Assembly: GCF_005434915.1 (NCBI RefSeq)
Contig: NZ_SKCG01000001.1
Coordinates: 248,001-312,000 of the forward strand
Direction: 5' to 3'
DNA length: 64,000 bases
Origin: Aurantiacibacter suaedae
Lineage (GTDB): Bacteria > Pseudomonadota > Alphaproteobacteria > Sphingomonadales > Sphingomonadaceae
Within the stretch, counting starts at the first letter, position 1; the number at the start of each line of letters is the position of its first letter. Made by a program: the position numbers and the translations under genes. The notes below the pieces were generated by a model. It did not search any database. It worked only from the letters and a program-made list of their open reading frames with translations, and had not been told where the DNA came from. This document shows positions 44,696 through 53,365 of this stretch, in pieces.

Positions 44696-47600
44696 CCCTT
44701 CTTCGCCGCTTTGCGGGCGATCCCGCTCAGGCCCTTGGTGAGCTGGAACAGCCCGTTGAGCCTGCTCTCCGGGTTGCCCCAGGCACGCTCGATCACGAGC
44801 TTCATGTCGGGCCGCAGGCGGGCCGTGCCTTGCAGGCGCTCGACATAGGCAAGCAGACCGGCAGGATCAGGAAAGTCGTCATTGTGGAAGGTGACGAGCG
44901 TGCCGCGTGCGCCCACATCGATCTTGGCGATGTTGGCACCGATGGCCTGCTGCTTCACCTCGATCAGACGGATGAGGTTCTTGGTTGCTGCGGGCAGGTC
45001 GCCAAACCGGTCGATCATCTCGGCGGCCATGGCGTCGAGGTCGCCCTTGTTCTCGGCCTGGTTCAGGCGGCGATAAAGCGCCATGCGCACCGCCAGATCG
45101 GGCACATAGTCTTCCGGAATCATGATCGGCGCATCGACCGTGATCTGCGGTGACAGGCCAGAGCTGTCGCGCTCCAACCCGACATCGCCTGCCTTGGCGG
45201 CAAGAATCGCATCTTCCAGCATTGACTGGTAGAGTTCGAACCCGACCTCGCGGATATGGCCCGATTGCTCGTCGCCGAGCAGGTTGCCCGCGCCGCGGAT
45301 GTCGAGATCGTGGCTGGCAAGCTGGAAACCCGCACCGAGCGAATCGAGGTCGCTCAGCACCTTGAGGCGCTTCTCCGCCACTTCCGACAGCGCGGTGTTC
45401 TCGGCCGTGGTGAGATAGGCGTAGGCGCGGATTTTCGCACGGCCGACGCGCCCGCGCAGCTGGTAAAGCTGGGCAAGGCCGAAGCGGTCGGCGCGGTGGA
45501 TGATGATGGTGTTGGCGCTTGGCAGGTCGAGCCCGCTTTCAACGATCGTGGTCGAGAGCAGCACGTCGTACTTCTTCTCGTAGAACGCGCTCATGCGCTC
45601 CTCGATCTCGCTCGGCGCCATCTGGCCGTGCGCGGTTACGAATTTCACTTCCGGAACGGTGTTGTGCAGCCAGTCCTCGATCTCGGCCATGTCGGAGATG
45701 CGGGGGACGACGATGAAGCTCTGCCCGCCGCGATGGTGTTCGCGCAGCAAGGCCTCGCGCACGACCATCTCGTCCCACTCCATCACGTAGGTGCGCACGG
45801 CAAGACGGTCGACCGGCGGGGTCTGGATGGTGGAGAGTTCGCGCAGGCCGCTCATCGCCATCTGCAAGGTGCGCGGGATCGGGGTGGCGGTCAGCGTCAG
45901 CACGTGGACGTCGGCGCGCAGCTGCTTGAGTTTTTCCTTGTGGGTGACGCCGAAGCGCTGCTCCTCGTCCACCAGCACGAGGCCGAGGTTCTTGAACTTG
46001 GTGTTCTTCGACAGGATCGCGTGGGTGCCGATCACAACGTCCATTGTGCCCGCCGCCAGTGCCTCGCGCGTTTCCTTCGCTTCCTTGGCCCCGACAAGCC
46101 GCGAGAGGCGACCGATCCGCAGCGGGAACCCGGCGAAGCGCTCGCAGAAGTTCTGGTAGTGCTGGCGCGCCAGCAGCGTGGTTGGGGCCACCATCACCAC
46201 CTGCTGCCCCGCCATGGCGGCGACAAAAGCAGCGCGCAGCGCAACCTCTGTCTTGCCGAAGCCGACATCGCCGCAGACGAGCCGGTCCATCGGCTTGCCG
46301 CTTTCGAGGTCACCCAGCACATCGGCGATGGCTTGATCCTGATCTTCGGTTTCCTGCCAGGGGAACCGGTCGAGGAACTGGTTGTAGCTCGCCTCGTCCA
46401 CCGCCAGCGCCGGAGCCTTGCGCAAGGCGCGCTGGGCGGCGACCAGCATCAGTTCGCCCGCGATGGCGCGGATGCGCTCTTTCAGGCGGGCGCGGCGTTT
46501 CTGCCAGGCCTCGCCGCCGAGCTTATCCAGCGGCGCGCCTTCCTCGCTGCTGCCATAGCGCGAGAGCACGTCGATGTTCTCGACCGGGATGTAGAGCTTA
46601 TCGCCGCCGGCATATTCCAGCATCACGCAGTCGTGCTGGCTCTTGCCCACGGCGATGGGTTCAAGGCCGAGATACTTGCCGATCCCGTGGTCGACATGGA
46701 CCACCAGATCGCCCCGCCGCAGCGCCTGCAATTCGGCGAGGAAGGCGTCGGCATCCTTTTTCTTCTTGCGGCGGCGCACGAGCCGGTCACCCAGCAAATC
46801 CTGCTCGGTGATCAGCTCGATATCGTCGCTGGCAAAGCCAGTGTCGAGCGGCAGGACCATCGCCGCAAGCCGCCCCTTGGCCGACTGCCCCAGTGCCTCC
46901 TGCCAGCTCGCGGCGAGCGTGGCCGGTGCTCCGGCTTCCTCAAGGATCGAGACGATCCGCGCGCGCGAACCTTGGGAATAGGCGGCGAGCAGCGGGCGCT
47001 TGCCCTGTTTGCCGACGGCGGTGAAATGCTTGGCGGCGGCCTCGTGAACGTTCTCGCCGCGCGAGCGTTCGGGCGTGAAGTCACGCGCCGAGCGGAAGTC
47101 GAAGTCGAGCGATTTCGCGTCTTCAGGGCGGGCGAACTGATCGGCCACATGGGCGGGCCACTTAGCCAACAGATCGGCGGCTTCGTCGGGCGCGAGATAG
47201 AGGTCTGCGGTCGCCAGCGGGCGGTAGCTGCCCTTGGCTTGGCCTGAGACCTCGCCGCGCTGGCGGTGGTAGTCTGCAATGTCCTTCAGCCGCTCGTCCA
47301 TGGCCGAGACAGCCCCTGCCTCCATCACCAGCACATCGGCGGGGGCGAGGTGGTCGAACAACGTGGCGAGCCGGTCTTCGAACAGCGGCAGCCAGTGCTC
47401 CATCCCCGCCAGCCTGCGCCCCTCGCTGACCGCTTCATAAAGCGGGTCTTGCGTGGCGGTGGCGCCGAAGCGTTCGCGGTAACGGCTGCGGAAGCGCTTG
47501 ATCGTATCGTCGTCGAGCAGCGCCTCGCTGGCGGGGAGCAGGAGGTGGCTGTCCACCACCTGCGTAGTGCGCTGGGTGCTCGGATCGAACAGGCGCAGGC

Positions 47601-48171
47601 TTTCCAGCTCGTCGCCGAAGAAATCGAGCCTGAGGCCTGATTCGAGCCCGCTCGGATAGATATCGAAGATCGAGCCGCGCACCGCGAACTCGCCAGTGTC
47701 GACCACGGTGTCGGTGCGCGAATAGCCCTGCCGTTGCAGCAGCGCGGCAAGGCTCTCGTGGCCGATGCTTACGGCCGGCTTCAGCTCGCGCACCGCCTCG
47801 CGGATGCGGAACGGCGTGAGCACGCGTTGCAGCACGGCGTTGATCGTGGTGACCAGCAATTGCGTGCCCGGCTTGCCCTGCTGCAACCGGTAAAGCGCCG
47901 ACAGCCGCCGCGCGCTGACCGACAGGGCGGGGCTTGCGCGGTCGTAGGGCAGACAATCCCAGGCGGGGAACTCGATCACCTCCAGTTCGGGCGCGAAGTA
48001 TTGCGCCGCGTCGGCCACGGCGCGCATCGCCGCATCGTCTGGCGCGACGAACACCGCGCGACCTTTTGAAGCGCGGGTGAGGTCGGCCAGCACCAGCGGC
48101 TGCGCGCCGCGCACGAGTGAGGACAGCGTGAGCGGTGTATCCGCCGAGAGAATGCGGGAGATGTCGGGCAT
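44692..48171 (-). CDS. mfd: transcription-repair coupling factor
   Basis: Removes RNA polymerase stalled at lesions and recruits UvrA. The 1159 residues match Mfd. The order is a UvrB-like N-terminal module (to about 350), a CarD-type RNA-polymerase-interaction domain (GDLVVHVDHGIGKYLG, near 480) and a RecG-like translocase. Walker A GDVGFGKTE has Lys640, and LVLVDEEQRFGV is the DEExQ motif. The C-terminal TRCF domain follows. It lies 37 bases after sdhE on the minus strand and is divergent, with sdhE, from recG. The end interlocks with the convergent acetyltransferase gene. Confidence 0.96.
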   Translation of the reverse strand: MPDISRILSADTPLTLSSLVRGAQPLVLADLTRASKGRAVFVAPDDAAMRAVADAAQYFAPELEVIEFPAWDCLPYDRASPALSVSARRLSALYRLQQGKPGTQLLVTTINAVLQRVLTPFRIREAVRELKPAVSIGHESLAALLQRQGYSRTDTVVDTGEFAVRGSIFDIYPSGLESGLRLDFFGDELESLRLFDPSTQRTTQVVDSHLLLPASEALLDDDTIKRFRSRYRERFGATATQDPLYEAVSEGRRLAGMEHWLPLFEDRLATLFDHLAPADVLVMEAGAVSAMDERLKDIADYHRQRGEVSGQAKGSYRPLATADLYLAPDEAADLLAKWPAHVADQFARPEDAKSLDFDFRSARDFTPERSRGENVHEAAAKHFTAVGKQGKRPLLAAYSQGSRARIVSILEEAGAPATLAASWQEALGQSAKGRLAAMVLPLDTGFASDDIELITEQDLLGDRLVRRRKKKKDADAFLAELQALRRGDLVVHVDHGIGKYLGLEPIAVGKSQHDCVMLEYAGGDKLYIPVENIDVLSRYGSSEEGAPLDKLGGEAWQKRRARLKERIRAIAGELMLVAAQRALRKAPALAVDEASYNQFLDRFPWQETEDQDQAIADVLGDLESGKPMDRLVCGDVGFGKTEVALRAAFVAAMAGQQVVMVAPTTLLARQHYQNFCERFAGFPLRIGRLSRLVGAKEAKETREALAAGTMDVVIGTHAILSKNTKFKNLGLVLVDEEQRFGVTHKEKLKQLRADVHVLTLTATPIPRTLQMAMSGLRELSTIQTPPVDRLAVRTYVMEWDEMVVREALLREHHRGGQSFIVVPRISDMAEIEDWLHNTVPEVKFVTAHGQMAPSEIEERMSAFYEKKYDVLLSTTIVESGLDLPSANTIIIHRADRFGLAQLYQLRGRVGRAKIRAYAYLTTAENTALSEVAEKRLKVLSDLDSLGAGFQLASHDLDIRGAGNLLGDEQSGHIREVGFELYQSMLEDAILAAKAGDVGLERDSSGLSPQITVDAPIMIPEDYVPDLAVRMALYRRLNQAENKGDLDAMAAEMIDRFGDLPAATKNLIRLIEVKQQAIGANIAKIDVGARGTLVTFHNDDFPDPAGLLAYVERLQGTARLRPDMKLVIERAWGNPESRLNGLFQLTKGLSGIARKAAKKG

Positions 48172-48208
48172 GGTGCGTGTCTGGATCGGCTACGGCGGGG
48201 AAGGGCGC

Positions 48209-48478
48209 TCAGATGCGCACGTAATCCAGTTTGCGCAAGGCCTCCAGTTGCGGCCCGTGAAACTCCGCCGGAGCCTCGGCAGTGCCCAGTGCCCAAGCGA
48301 GGATATCGACATCCTCCGCATCGAGCAGTTTCTCGAACCACACCAGCTGCGCTTCGTCCCAGCCTTGGTGGAAGGCGTCGAAGTAGCAACCGATGGTGTA
48401 GTCCGCCTCACGGGTGCCCCGGTGCCAGGCGCGGAACTTGGCGCGGGCGAGGCGGGTGGAATGGCCTGGGGTAATCAT
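48209..48478 (-). CDS. sdhE: succinate dehydrogenase assembly factor SdhE (FAD assembly)
   Basis: A small 89-residue protein of the SdhE/YgfY family that helps attach FAD covalently to SdhA. The family signature is RAWHRGTREAD (Arg16-Asp26), followed by a helical core (DYTIGCYFDAF) and a C-terminal acidic region. The frame is open much farther upstream, but the true start MITPGHSTRL at 48478 gives normal size. mfd follows 37 bases downstream on the same strand, and recG starts 48 bases away on the other strand. This sdhE-mfd/recG layout is common in alphaproteobacteria. Confidence 0.9.
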   Translation of the reverse strand: MITPGHSTRLARAKFRAWHRGTREADYTIGCYFDAFHQGWDEAQLVWFEKLLDAEDVDILAWALGTAEAPAEFHGPQLEALRKLDYVRI

Positions 48479-48526
48479 CGCCGCGCCTCCTATCCGATGC
48501 GCGCGGCTTGGGCTAGAGCTTCGACC

Positions 48527-50596
48527 ATGCGCCCTGAAGAGCTTAACCCACTGTTTGCCGAGATCGACAGCCTCGATGGCATCGGCCCCAAGCTGAAGAA
48601 GCCGCTCGAACGCCTCGGGCTGGAGCGGGTGCGCGACGTGCTTTATCATCTGCCCGAGCGGTTCGTGGCGCGGCGCAGCGTGGCCGATCTCGACGAGGCG
48701 CTGGTGGGCGAGCAAATCGTCGTCGCGCTCACGGCGACAGAACACCGTGCGCCGCGCAATCCGGGGCGCGGACCGTATCGGGTGCTGGCGGCGGACGCCA
48801 AGGGCAACATCTGCGCGCTGACCTATTTCGGGCGCGCCAGCTACAATGCGAAGAAGCAGCTTCCGGTGGGCGAGAGGCGCTGGGTCGCCGGGCGGCTCGA
48901 CCAGTATGGCGATATGCTGCAGATCGTGCATCCCGATCACGTGGCTGACGACAGCGCGGGCGCGATGGGCCGCCTGATCGAGCCGGTTTACCGCCTCGCC
49001 GAAGGGCTGACGCAGCCGCGTGTCGGTGCAATGGTCGAGCAGGCCCTGGCGCGAATGCCCGAGCTGGCCGAATGGATCGAGCCGGGCCTGCTTGCGCGTG
49101 AAGGCTGGCCACAGTGGGCAGAGGCGCTGCGGCTTGCGCACGCGGGCGAGGCGGCCAACGCACGCGACCGGCTCGCTTATGACGAGCTGTTCGCCAATGC
49201 GCTGGCGCTGATGCTGGTGCGGCAGAGCAACAAGGCGCGCAAGGGCCAGAGCCTCCAGGGCGACGGAACCTTGCGCGACAAGCTCGCGCTGCCGTTCCCA
49301 CTAACGGGAGCGCAGAAGCGCTCGATTGCCGAGATCACCGGCGACATGGCGCAGGCGAGCCCGATGTTGCGGCTGCTGCAAGGCGATGTCGGTGCGGGCA
49401 AGACCGTCGTGGCGCTGGAGGCGATGCTGGCAGCGGTTGAGGCGGGCGCACAGGCGGCGCTGCTCGCGCCGACCGAGATCCTCGCGCGGCAGCATTTCGA
49501 AACGCTGCGCAAGATGGCCGCGCCCACCGGGGTCAGCATCGAACTGCTGACCGGGCGCGACAAGGGCAGGGCGCGCGAAGGTATCCTCATGGGGTTGGTC
49601 GATGGCTCGGTGCAGATTCTCGTCGGCACCCACGCCATTTTCCAGCCCACGGTCAGCTACCGCAATCTCGGGCTGGTGGTGATCGACGAGCAGCATCGCT
49701 TCGGCGTCTCGCAGCGGCTGATGCTAACGCAGAAGGGCCGCGTTACCCCGCATACCCTCGCCATGACCGCAACGCCGATCCCGCGCACGCTGGTGCTCGC
49801 GCAATATGGCGAGATGGACGTCAGCCGCCTCGACGAGATGCCGCCCGGTCGCCAGCCAATTGATACCCGCGTGATCGCGCTCGACCGGCTCGGCGATGTG
49901 GTCGAGGGTGTGGCGCGGCATGTAGCGAGCGGGCAACAAGCCTACTGGGTCTGCCCGATGGTAAGCGACAGTGAAACCGCGAGCGATGACATTGCTGCCG
50001 CCGAAGCCCGTTTCGCTTCGTTGAAGGAGCGCTTCGGCGATGACGTGGTACTGGTTCACGGCCAGCTAACGCCGGAACAGAAGGACGCAGCCATGGCGCG
50101 GTTTGCCAGCGGCGGGGCCAAGCTGCTGGTGGCGACCACAGTGATCGAAGTCGGCGTCGACGTGCCCAGTTCCACCCTGATGGTGATCGAACAGGCCGAG
50201 CGGTTTGGCCTTGCTCAGCTCCACCAGCTGCGCGGCCGGGTTGGACGCGGGTCGGAGAAATCGGTCTGCCTTCTTCTGCGCAGCAGCGAGCTTTCCGAAG
50301 TGGGCAAGCAGCGCCTCGCCCTGATGCGGGAGAGCCAGGACGGGTTCTATCTCGCCGAACAGGATCTGGAGCTTCGCGGCGGCGGCGAACTGCTCGGCAC
50401 GCGGCAGAGCGGCGAGGATGGCTTTTCCATCGCGAGCCTCGAACAAGTGCAGAAGTATGGCGAAATGGCCAGTGACGATGCGCGTCTGCTCGTCGAGCGC
50501 GACGGCGGGCTCGATGGTCCGCGCGGGCAGGCTGCGCGGACCTTGCTCTATCTGCTGGAGCGCGATTGGGGCGTGCAGATGCTGCGCGGCGGCTAG
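48527..50596 (+). CDS. recG: ATP-dependent DNA helicase RecG
   Basis: Branch-migration helicase that regresses stalled forks and processes Holliday junctions. The 689 residues are the usual size. An N-terminal wedge/OB domain (about 60-160) precedes the helicase core, with Walker A GDVGAGKT (Lys292), VVIDEQHRFGV, TATPIPRTL and HQLRGRVGRG. The C-terminal TRG motif region follows. The start MRPEELNPLF at 48527 is chosen by family length over the upstream in-frame extension. It is divergent from sdhE, with a 48-base spacer that must hold both promoters. Confidence 0.96.
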   Translation: MRPEELNPLFAEIDSLDGIGPKLKKPLERLGLERVRDVLYHLPERFVARRSVADLDEALVGEQIVVALTATEHRAPRNPGRGPYRVLAADAKGNICALTYFGRASYNAKKQLPVGERRWVAGRLDQYGDMLQIVHPDHVADDSAGAMGRLIEPVYRLAEGLTQPRVGAMVEQALARMPELAEWIEPGLLAREGWPQWAEALRLAHAGEAANARDRLAYDELFANALALMLVRQSNKARKGQSLQGDGTLRDKLALPFPLTGAQKRSIAEITGDMAQASPMLRLLQGDVGAGKTVVALEAMLAAVEAGAQAALLAPTEILARQHFETLRKMAAPTGVSIELLTGRDKGRAREGILMGLVDGSVQILVGTHAIFQPTVSYRNLGLVVIDEQHRFGVSQRLMLTQKGRVTPHTLAMTATPIPRTLVLAQYGEMDVSRLDEMPPGRQPIDTRVIALDRLGDVVEGVARHVASGQQAYWVCPMVSDSETASDDIAAAEARFASLKERFGDDVVLVHGQLTPEQKDAAMARFASGGAKLLVATTVIEVGVDVPSSTLMVIEQAERFGLAQLHQLRGRVGRGSEKSVCLLLRSSELSEVGKQRLALMRESQDGFYLAEQDLELRGGGELLGTRQSGEDGFSIASLEQVQKYGEMASDDARLLVERDGGLDGPRGQAARTLLYLLERDWGVQMLRGG

Positions 50597-50640
50597 ATTT
50601 TCATCACCGCAATCCGGTGTGCCCTCGAGGCAACACTTGG

Positions 50641-50653
50641 GTATAATTTATAC
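50641..50653 (+). promoter_or_regulatory. AT-rich palindrome upstream of receptor 2
   Basis: GTATAA-T-TTATAC is a perfect 13-base palindrome containing a TATAAT, 109 bases before the receptor start. It is the most AT-rich point in the region. It could be a -10 element under an operator, for example of a metal or nutrient regulator; no factor is identified. Confidence 0.45.
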
Positions 50654-50719
50654 TACCTGTCTACTCGGCATTGCATAATCTTTGCGACGGATCAAATGCG
50701 CCTTCCGCAATCTTTGTCA

Positions 50720-50733
50720 GTTGCGCTCGCAAC
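50720..50733 (+). promoter_or_regulatory. leader hairpin of receptor 2
   Basis: GTTGCG-CT-CGCAAC forms a 6-bp stem in the untranslated leader, 28 bases before the ATG at 50762. It may affect translation or RNA stability. The two-base loop is tight, so the stem would open to a four-base loop in RNA. Confidence 0.35.
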
Positions 50734-50761
50734 AACTCGTATTGCAGGAAGAGGAACAATA

Positions 50762-53215
50762 ATGACCCCCAGAAATTTCGCTCGCGTCGCCCGTCTTGGC
50801 ACCGTGTCGATGGTGGCGCTCGCGGTAGCAGCCCCGGCCTTGGCGCAGGATTCCGCGCCTGCCGACGACGACATGATCATCGTTACCGCGAACAAGCGTG
50901 CGCAGGATATGCAGGACGTTTCGGTGGCGGTTTCGGCTGTCGGCGGCGAACTGCTGGCTGACCGCGGCATTTCCAACCTGTCGGACATTCAGTCGGCCGT
51001 GCCTTCGGTGACCTTCGGTAACGACTTCAACCAGGCCAAGGTATTCATCCGCGGCGTGGGCGCCAACACCTCGACCACGGGATCGAGCACCGGCGTCGCC
51101 ATGCACGTCGATGGCGCCTATGTCGCGCGTGCCGAAGCGCAGCTAACCTCGATGTTCGACCTCGAGCGCGTCGAAGTGCTGCGCGGCCCGCAGGGCAGCC
51201 TTTATGGCCGTAACGCGGTGGGCGGTTCGATCAACCTGATCACCAAGAAACCGACTGACTACCTGACAGTCGATGCCCAGTTCACCCTTGGCAACTACGA
51301 GACGAAGTCGGCGGAAGTCGGCATCGGCGGCCCGATCACCGATGGTGTGATGTTCCGCCTGGCGGGCCGCGTCGATGAGCGCTCCGGTTACGGTGTCGAT
51401 CCGGTCAATGGCTGGGACGTCGATGACAATTCGCGCCAGATGGTTCGCGGTCAGCTGCTGTTTGATTTCGATCAGGGCTGGGATCTGCTGCTTGGCGCCG
51501 AATTCTACGGCCAGCACGACAATTCGGGTGCGGTGCACTATTCGGCTCCCGCCTTCCCCGGCGTGACGCGCCTTGCACCTATCGGAGCCGGCGGCTTTGC
51601 CAGCGACCCGCGCGATCTTTCGAGCGACGAACCGCCCTCGGTCGATACCGAGACCTACAGCTTCTCCGCGAACCTCGGCATCGACCTTAACGAGAACCTG
51701 CGGGTGACCAACCTTGCCAACTATCGCAAGTTTGACACGCAGCTGATCCAGGATCTCGACATTTCGGCGGTCGTGAACCGGTTGCCTCAGGCCACCACGG
51801 TGCAGACCCGCACGATCGATGCCGAGCAGTTCTCTAACGAACTGCAACTCGCGATCGATACCGATTTCGTCACTGGTGTGGCTGGCCTCTACTACTTCAA
51901 CGAGCGTCAGAAGCCGCGCGATCAGGTCGGGCTTTCAAGCACTACCGGTATGCAGAGCAACATCACCACGCTCGCCACCCGCCCGGTGGTGATCGACGGT
52001 ACGCCTGCTCCGGTCGGTTCGATCTCGCTGGCCGAATCGCTCGACATGTGCGCGTTCCAGGCTGGCGCTGCGCCCAACCGCGTGTGCCTGCGCTCCAACC
52101 TCGGAACCGAGGCCTATGCCGCCTTTGGTCAGCTGAACTTCGACATGGCCAAGTTCGGCCTGGATGGCGTCTCGATCAAGCTCGGCGGTCGCTGGAGCCA
52201 TGAAGAGGTCGACAGCCGCAACCCGTCGATCATCATGACGGCCAACGCCAATCCGGCGGTGTCGACTATTCTCGTCAACACCAACGAGGGCACCTTCACT
52301 GAGCGGACCTTCGAGGACTTCACCCCGGAACTCGGCATCAGCTGGGAGCCGAACTCGGACATGCTGTTCTATTACACCTATTCGGAAGGCTTCAAGGCCG
52401 GCTCGGGTGAGAACGCTGCCGGTTCGACCACGATCGTCGACCCCGAGAGCGTGGTGAACCACGAAATCGGCGCCAAGCTGCAGCTGTTCGACCGGATGCT
52501 GACGCTGAACCTTGCGGGCTATACCTACGAACTGACGGGTCTGCAGATCAACAAGACCGTGGGTGGCGGCCCCGCTGGCTTCACCACGATCTTCGAGAAC
52601 GCAGCCGAGACCAGCGCGACCGGGTTCGAGGCCGATTTCTCGTTCCGTCCGGTGGAAATCTTCCGTCTTTCGGGCGGCCTCAGCTACACCGACAGCAAGT
52701 ACGACGATTTCGTCACGCTTGATCCGCTTGATCCGGTTAACGTGTCGCAGCCCGGTCAACCGGCCTATGACCCGGTGACCAACCCCAGCCCGACCGCCTT
52801 TGGCGGCCCGTGCCCGGCGGATTCGCTTGACGACTTTGGCCCTTGCCGCATCCAGCTGGCTGGCAACCCGACGCGCAACACGCCCGAATGGTCGTACAAC
52901 CTGCGCGCCGAGCTTGATGCCTCGCAGGATCTGCTGGGCGGCACGCTCACCCTTGCGGGTGACATGTATGGTCGTTCGGACGTGTTCTTCACCGAGTTCA
53001 ACCGCCTGGTTGAAGGCTCGGAGGCCTACACGATGTTCGACGCCTCGCTTCGCTGGGAAGACAACAACGGCGGCCTCTATGCGCTCGGCTATGTCCGCAA
53101 CATCGGTGACACGCTGCGCCGGTCGAGCACCTTCGCGCTGTCGACGGGCCGCGTGATCGGCGCGACCTACCTGCCGCCGCGCACCTATGGCCTGACGCTG
53201 GGCTATCGCTACTAA
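50762..53215 (+). CDS. TonB-dependent outer-membrane receptor (receptor 2)
   Basis: An 817-residue receptor. The start at 50762 follows AGGAAGAGGA. The signal peptide MTPRNFARVARLGTVSMVAL... is cleaved near ALA (28) before QDSAPADD, and the TonB-box-like MIIVTA is at 38-43. The plug (about 45-170) includes SNLSDIQSAVPSVTFGND and ERVEVLRGPQGSLYGRNAVG, typical of the siderophore or sphingomonad receptor group. The barrel ends YGLTLGYRY with a terminal aromatic. No other transport gene is adjacent, so the ligand is unknown. A strong terminator follows. It has no close sequence similarity to receptor 1 beyond the fold. Confidence 0.92.
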   Translation: MTPRNFARVARLGTVSMVALAVAAPALAQDSAPADDDMIIVTANKRAQDMQDVSVAVSAVGGELLADRGISNLSDIQSAVPSVTFGNDFNQAKVFIRGVGANTSTTGSSTGVAMHVDGAYVARAEAQLTSMFDLERVEVLRGPQGSLYGRNAVGGSINLITKKPTDYLTVDAQFTLGNYETKSAEVGIGGPITDGVMFRLAGRVDERSGYGVDPVNGWDVDDNSRQMVRGQLLFDFDQGWDLLLGAEFYGQHDNSGAVHYSAPAFPGVTRLAPIGAGGFASDPRDLSSDEPPSVDTETYSFSANLGIDLNENLRVTNLANYRKFDTQLIQDLDISAVVNRLPQATTVQTRTIDAEQFSNELQLAIDTDFVTGVAGLYYFNERQKPRDQVGLSSTTGMQSNITTLATRPVVIDGTPAPVGSISLAESLDMCAFQAGAAPNRVCLRSNLGTEAYAAFGQLNFDMAKFGLDGVSIKLGGRWSHEEVDSRNPSIIMTANANPAVSTILVNTNEGTFTERTFEDFTPELGISWEPNSDMLFYYTYSEGFKAGSGENAAGSTTIVDPESVVNHEIGAKLQLFDRMLTLNLAGYTYELTGLQINKTVGGGPAGFTTIFENAAETSATGFEADFSFRPVEIFRLSGGLSYTDSKYDDFVTLDPLDPVNVSQPGQPAYDPVTNPSPTAFGGPCPADSLDDFGPCRIQLAGNPTRNTPEWSYNLRAELDASQDLLGGTLTLAGDMYGRSDVFFTEFNRLVEGSEAYTMFDASLRWEDNNGGLYALGYVRNIGDTLRRSSTFALSTGRVIGATYLPPRTYGLTLGYRY

Positions 53216-53244
53216 GCGAAAGGCTCGGGTTCGATCCGTAAAGG

Positions 53245-53275
53245 AAAAGGCGCTCCCTCACCGGGGCGCCTTTTT
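53245..53275. terminator. intrinsic terminator after receptor 2
   Basis: AAAAGGCGCTCC pairs with GGGGCGCCTTTT across a CTCACC loop (53245-53275) and ends in five Ts. It is 30 bases after the receptor stop. The A-run on the left gives weak activity on the other strand too. Confidence 0.88.
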
Positions 53276-53365
53276 CGTATGCGGAGGCCGTCAGGACATC
53301 GCTCTTGCCAGTGACGCCCTGCCGCCCCAAATGGGCGGTCAAAGTCAATTTGGAGGGATAGCCCG

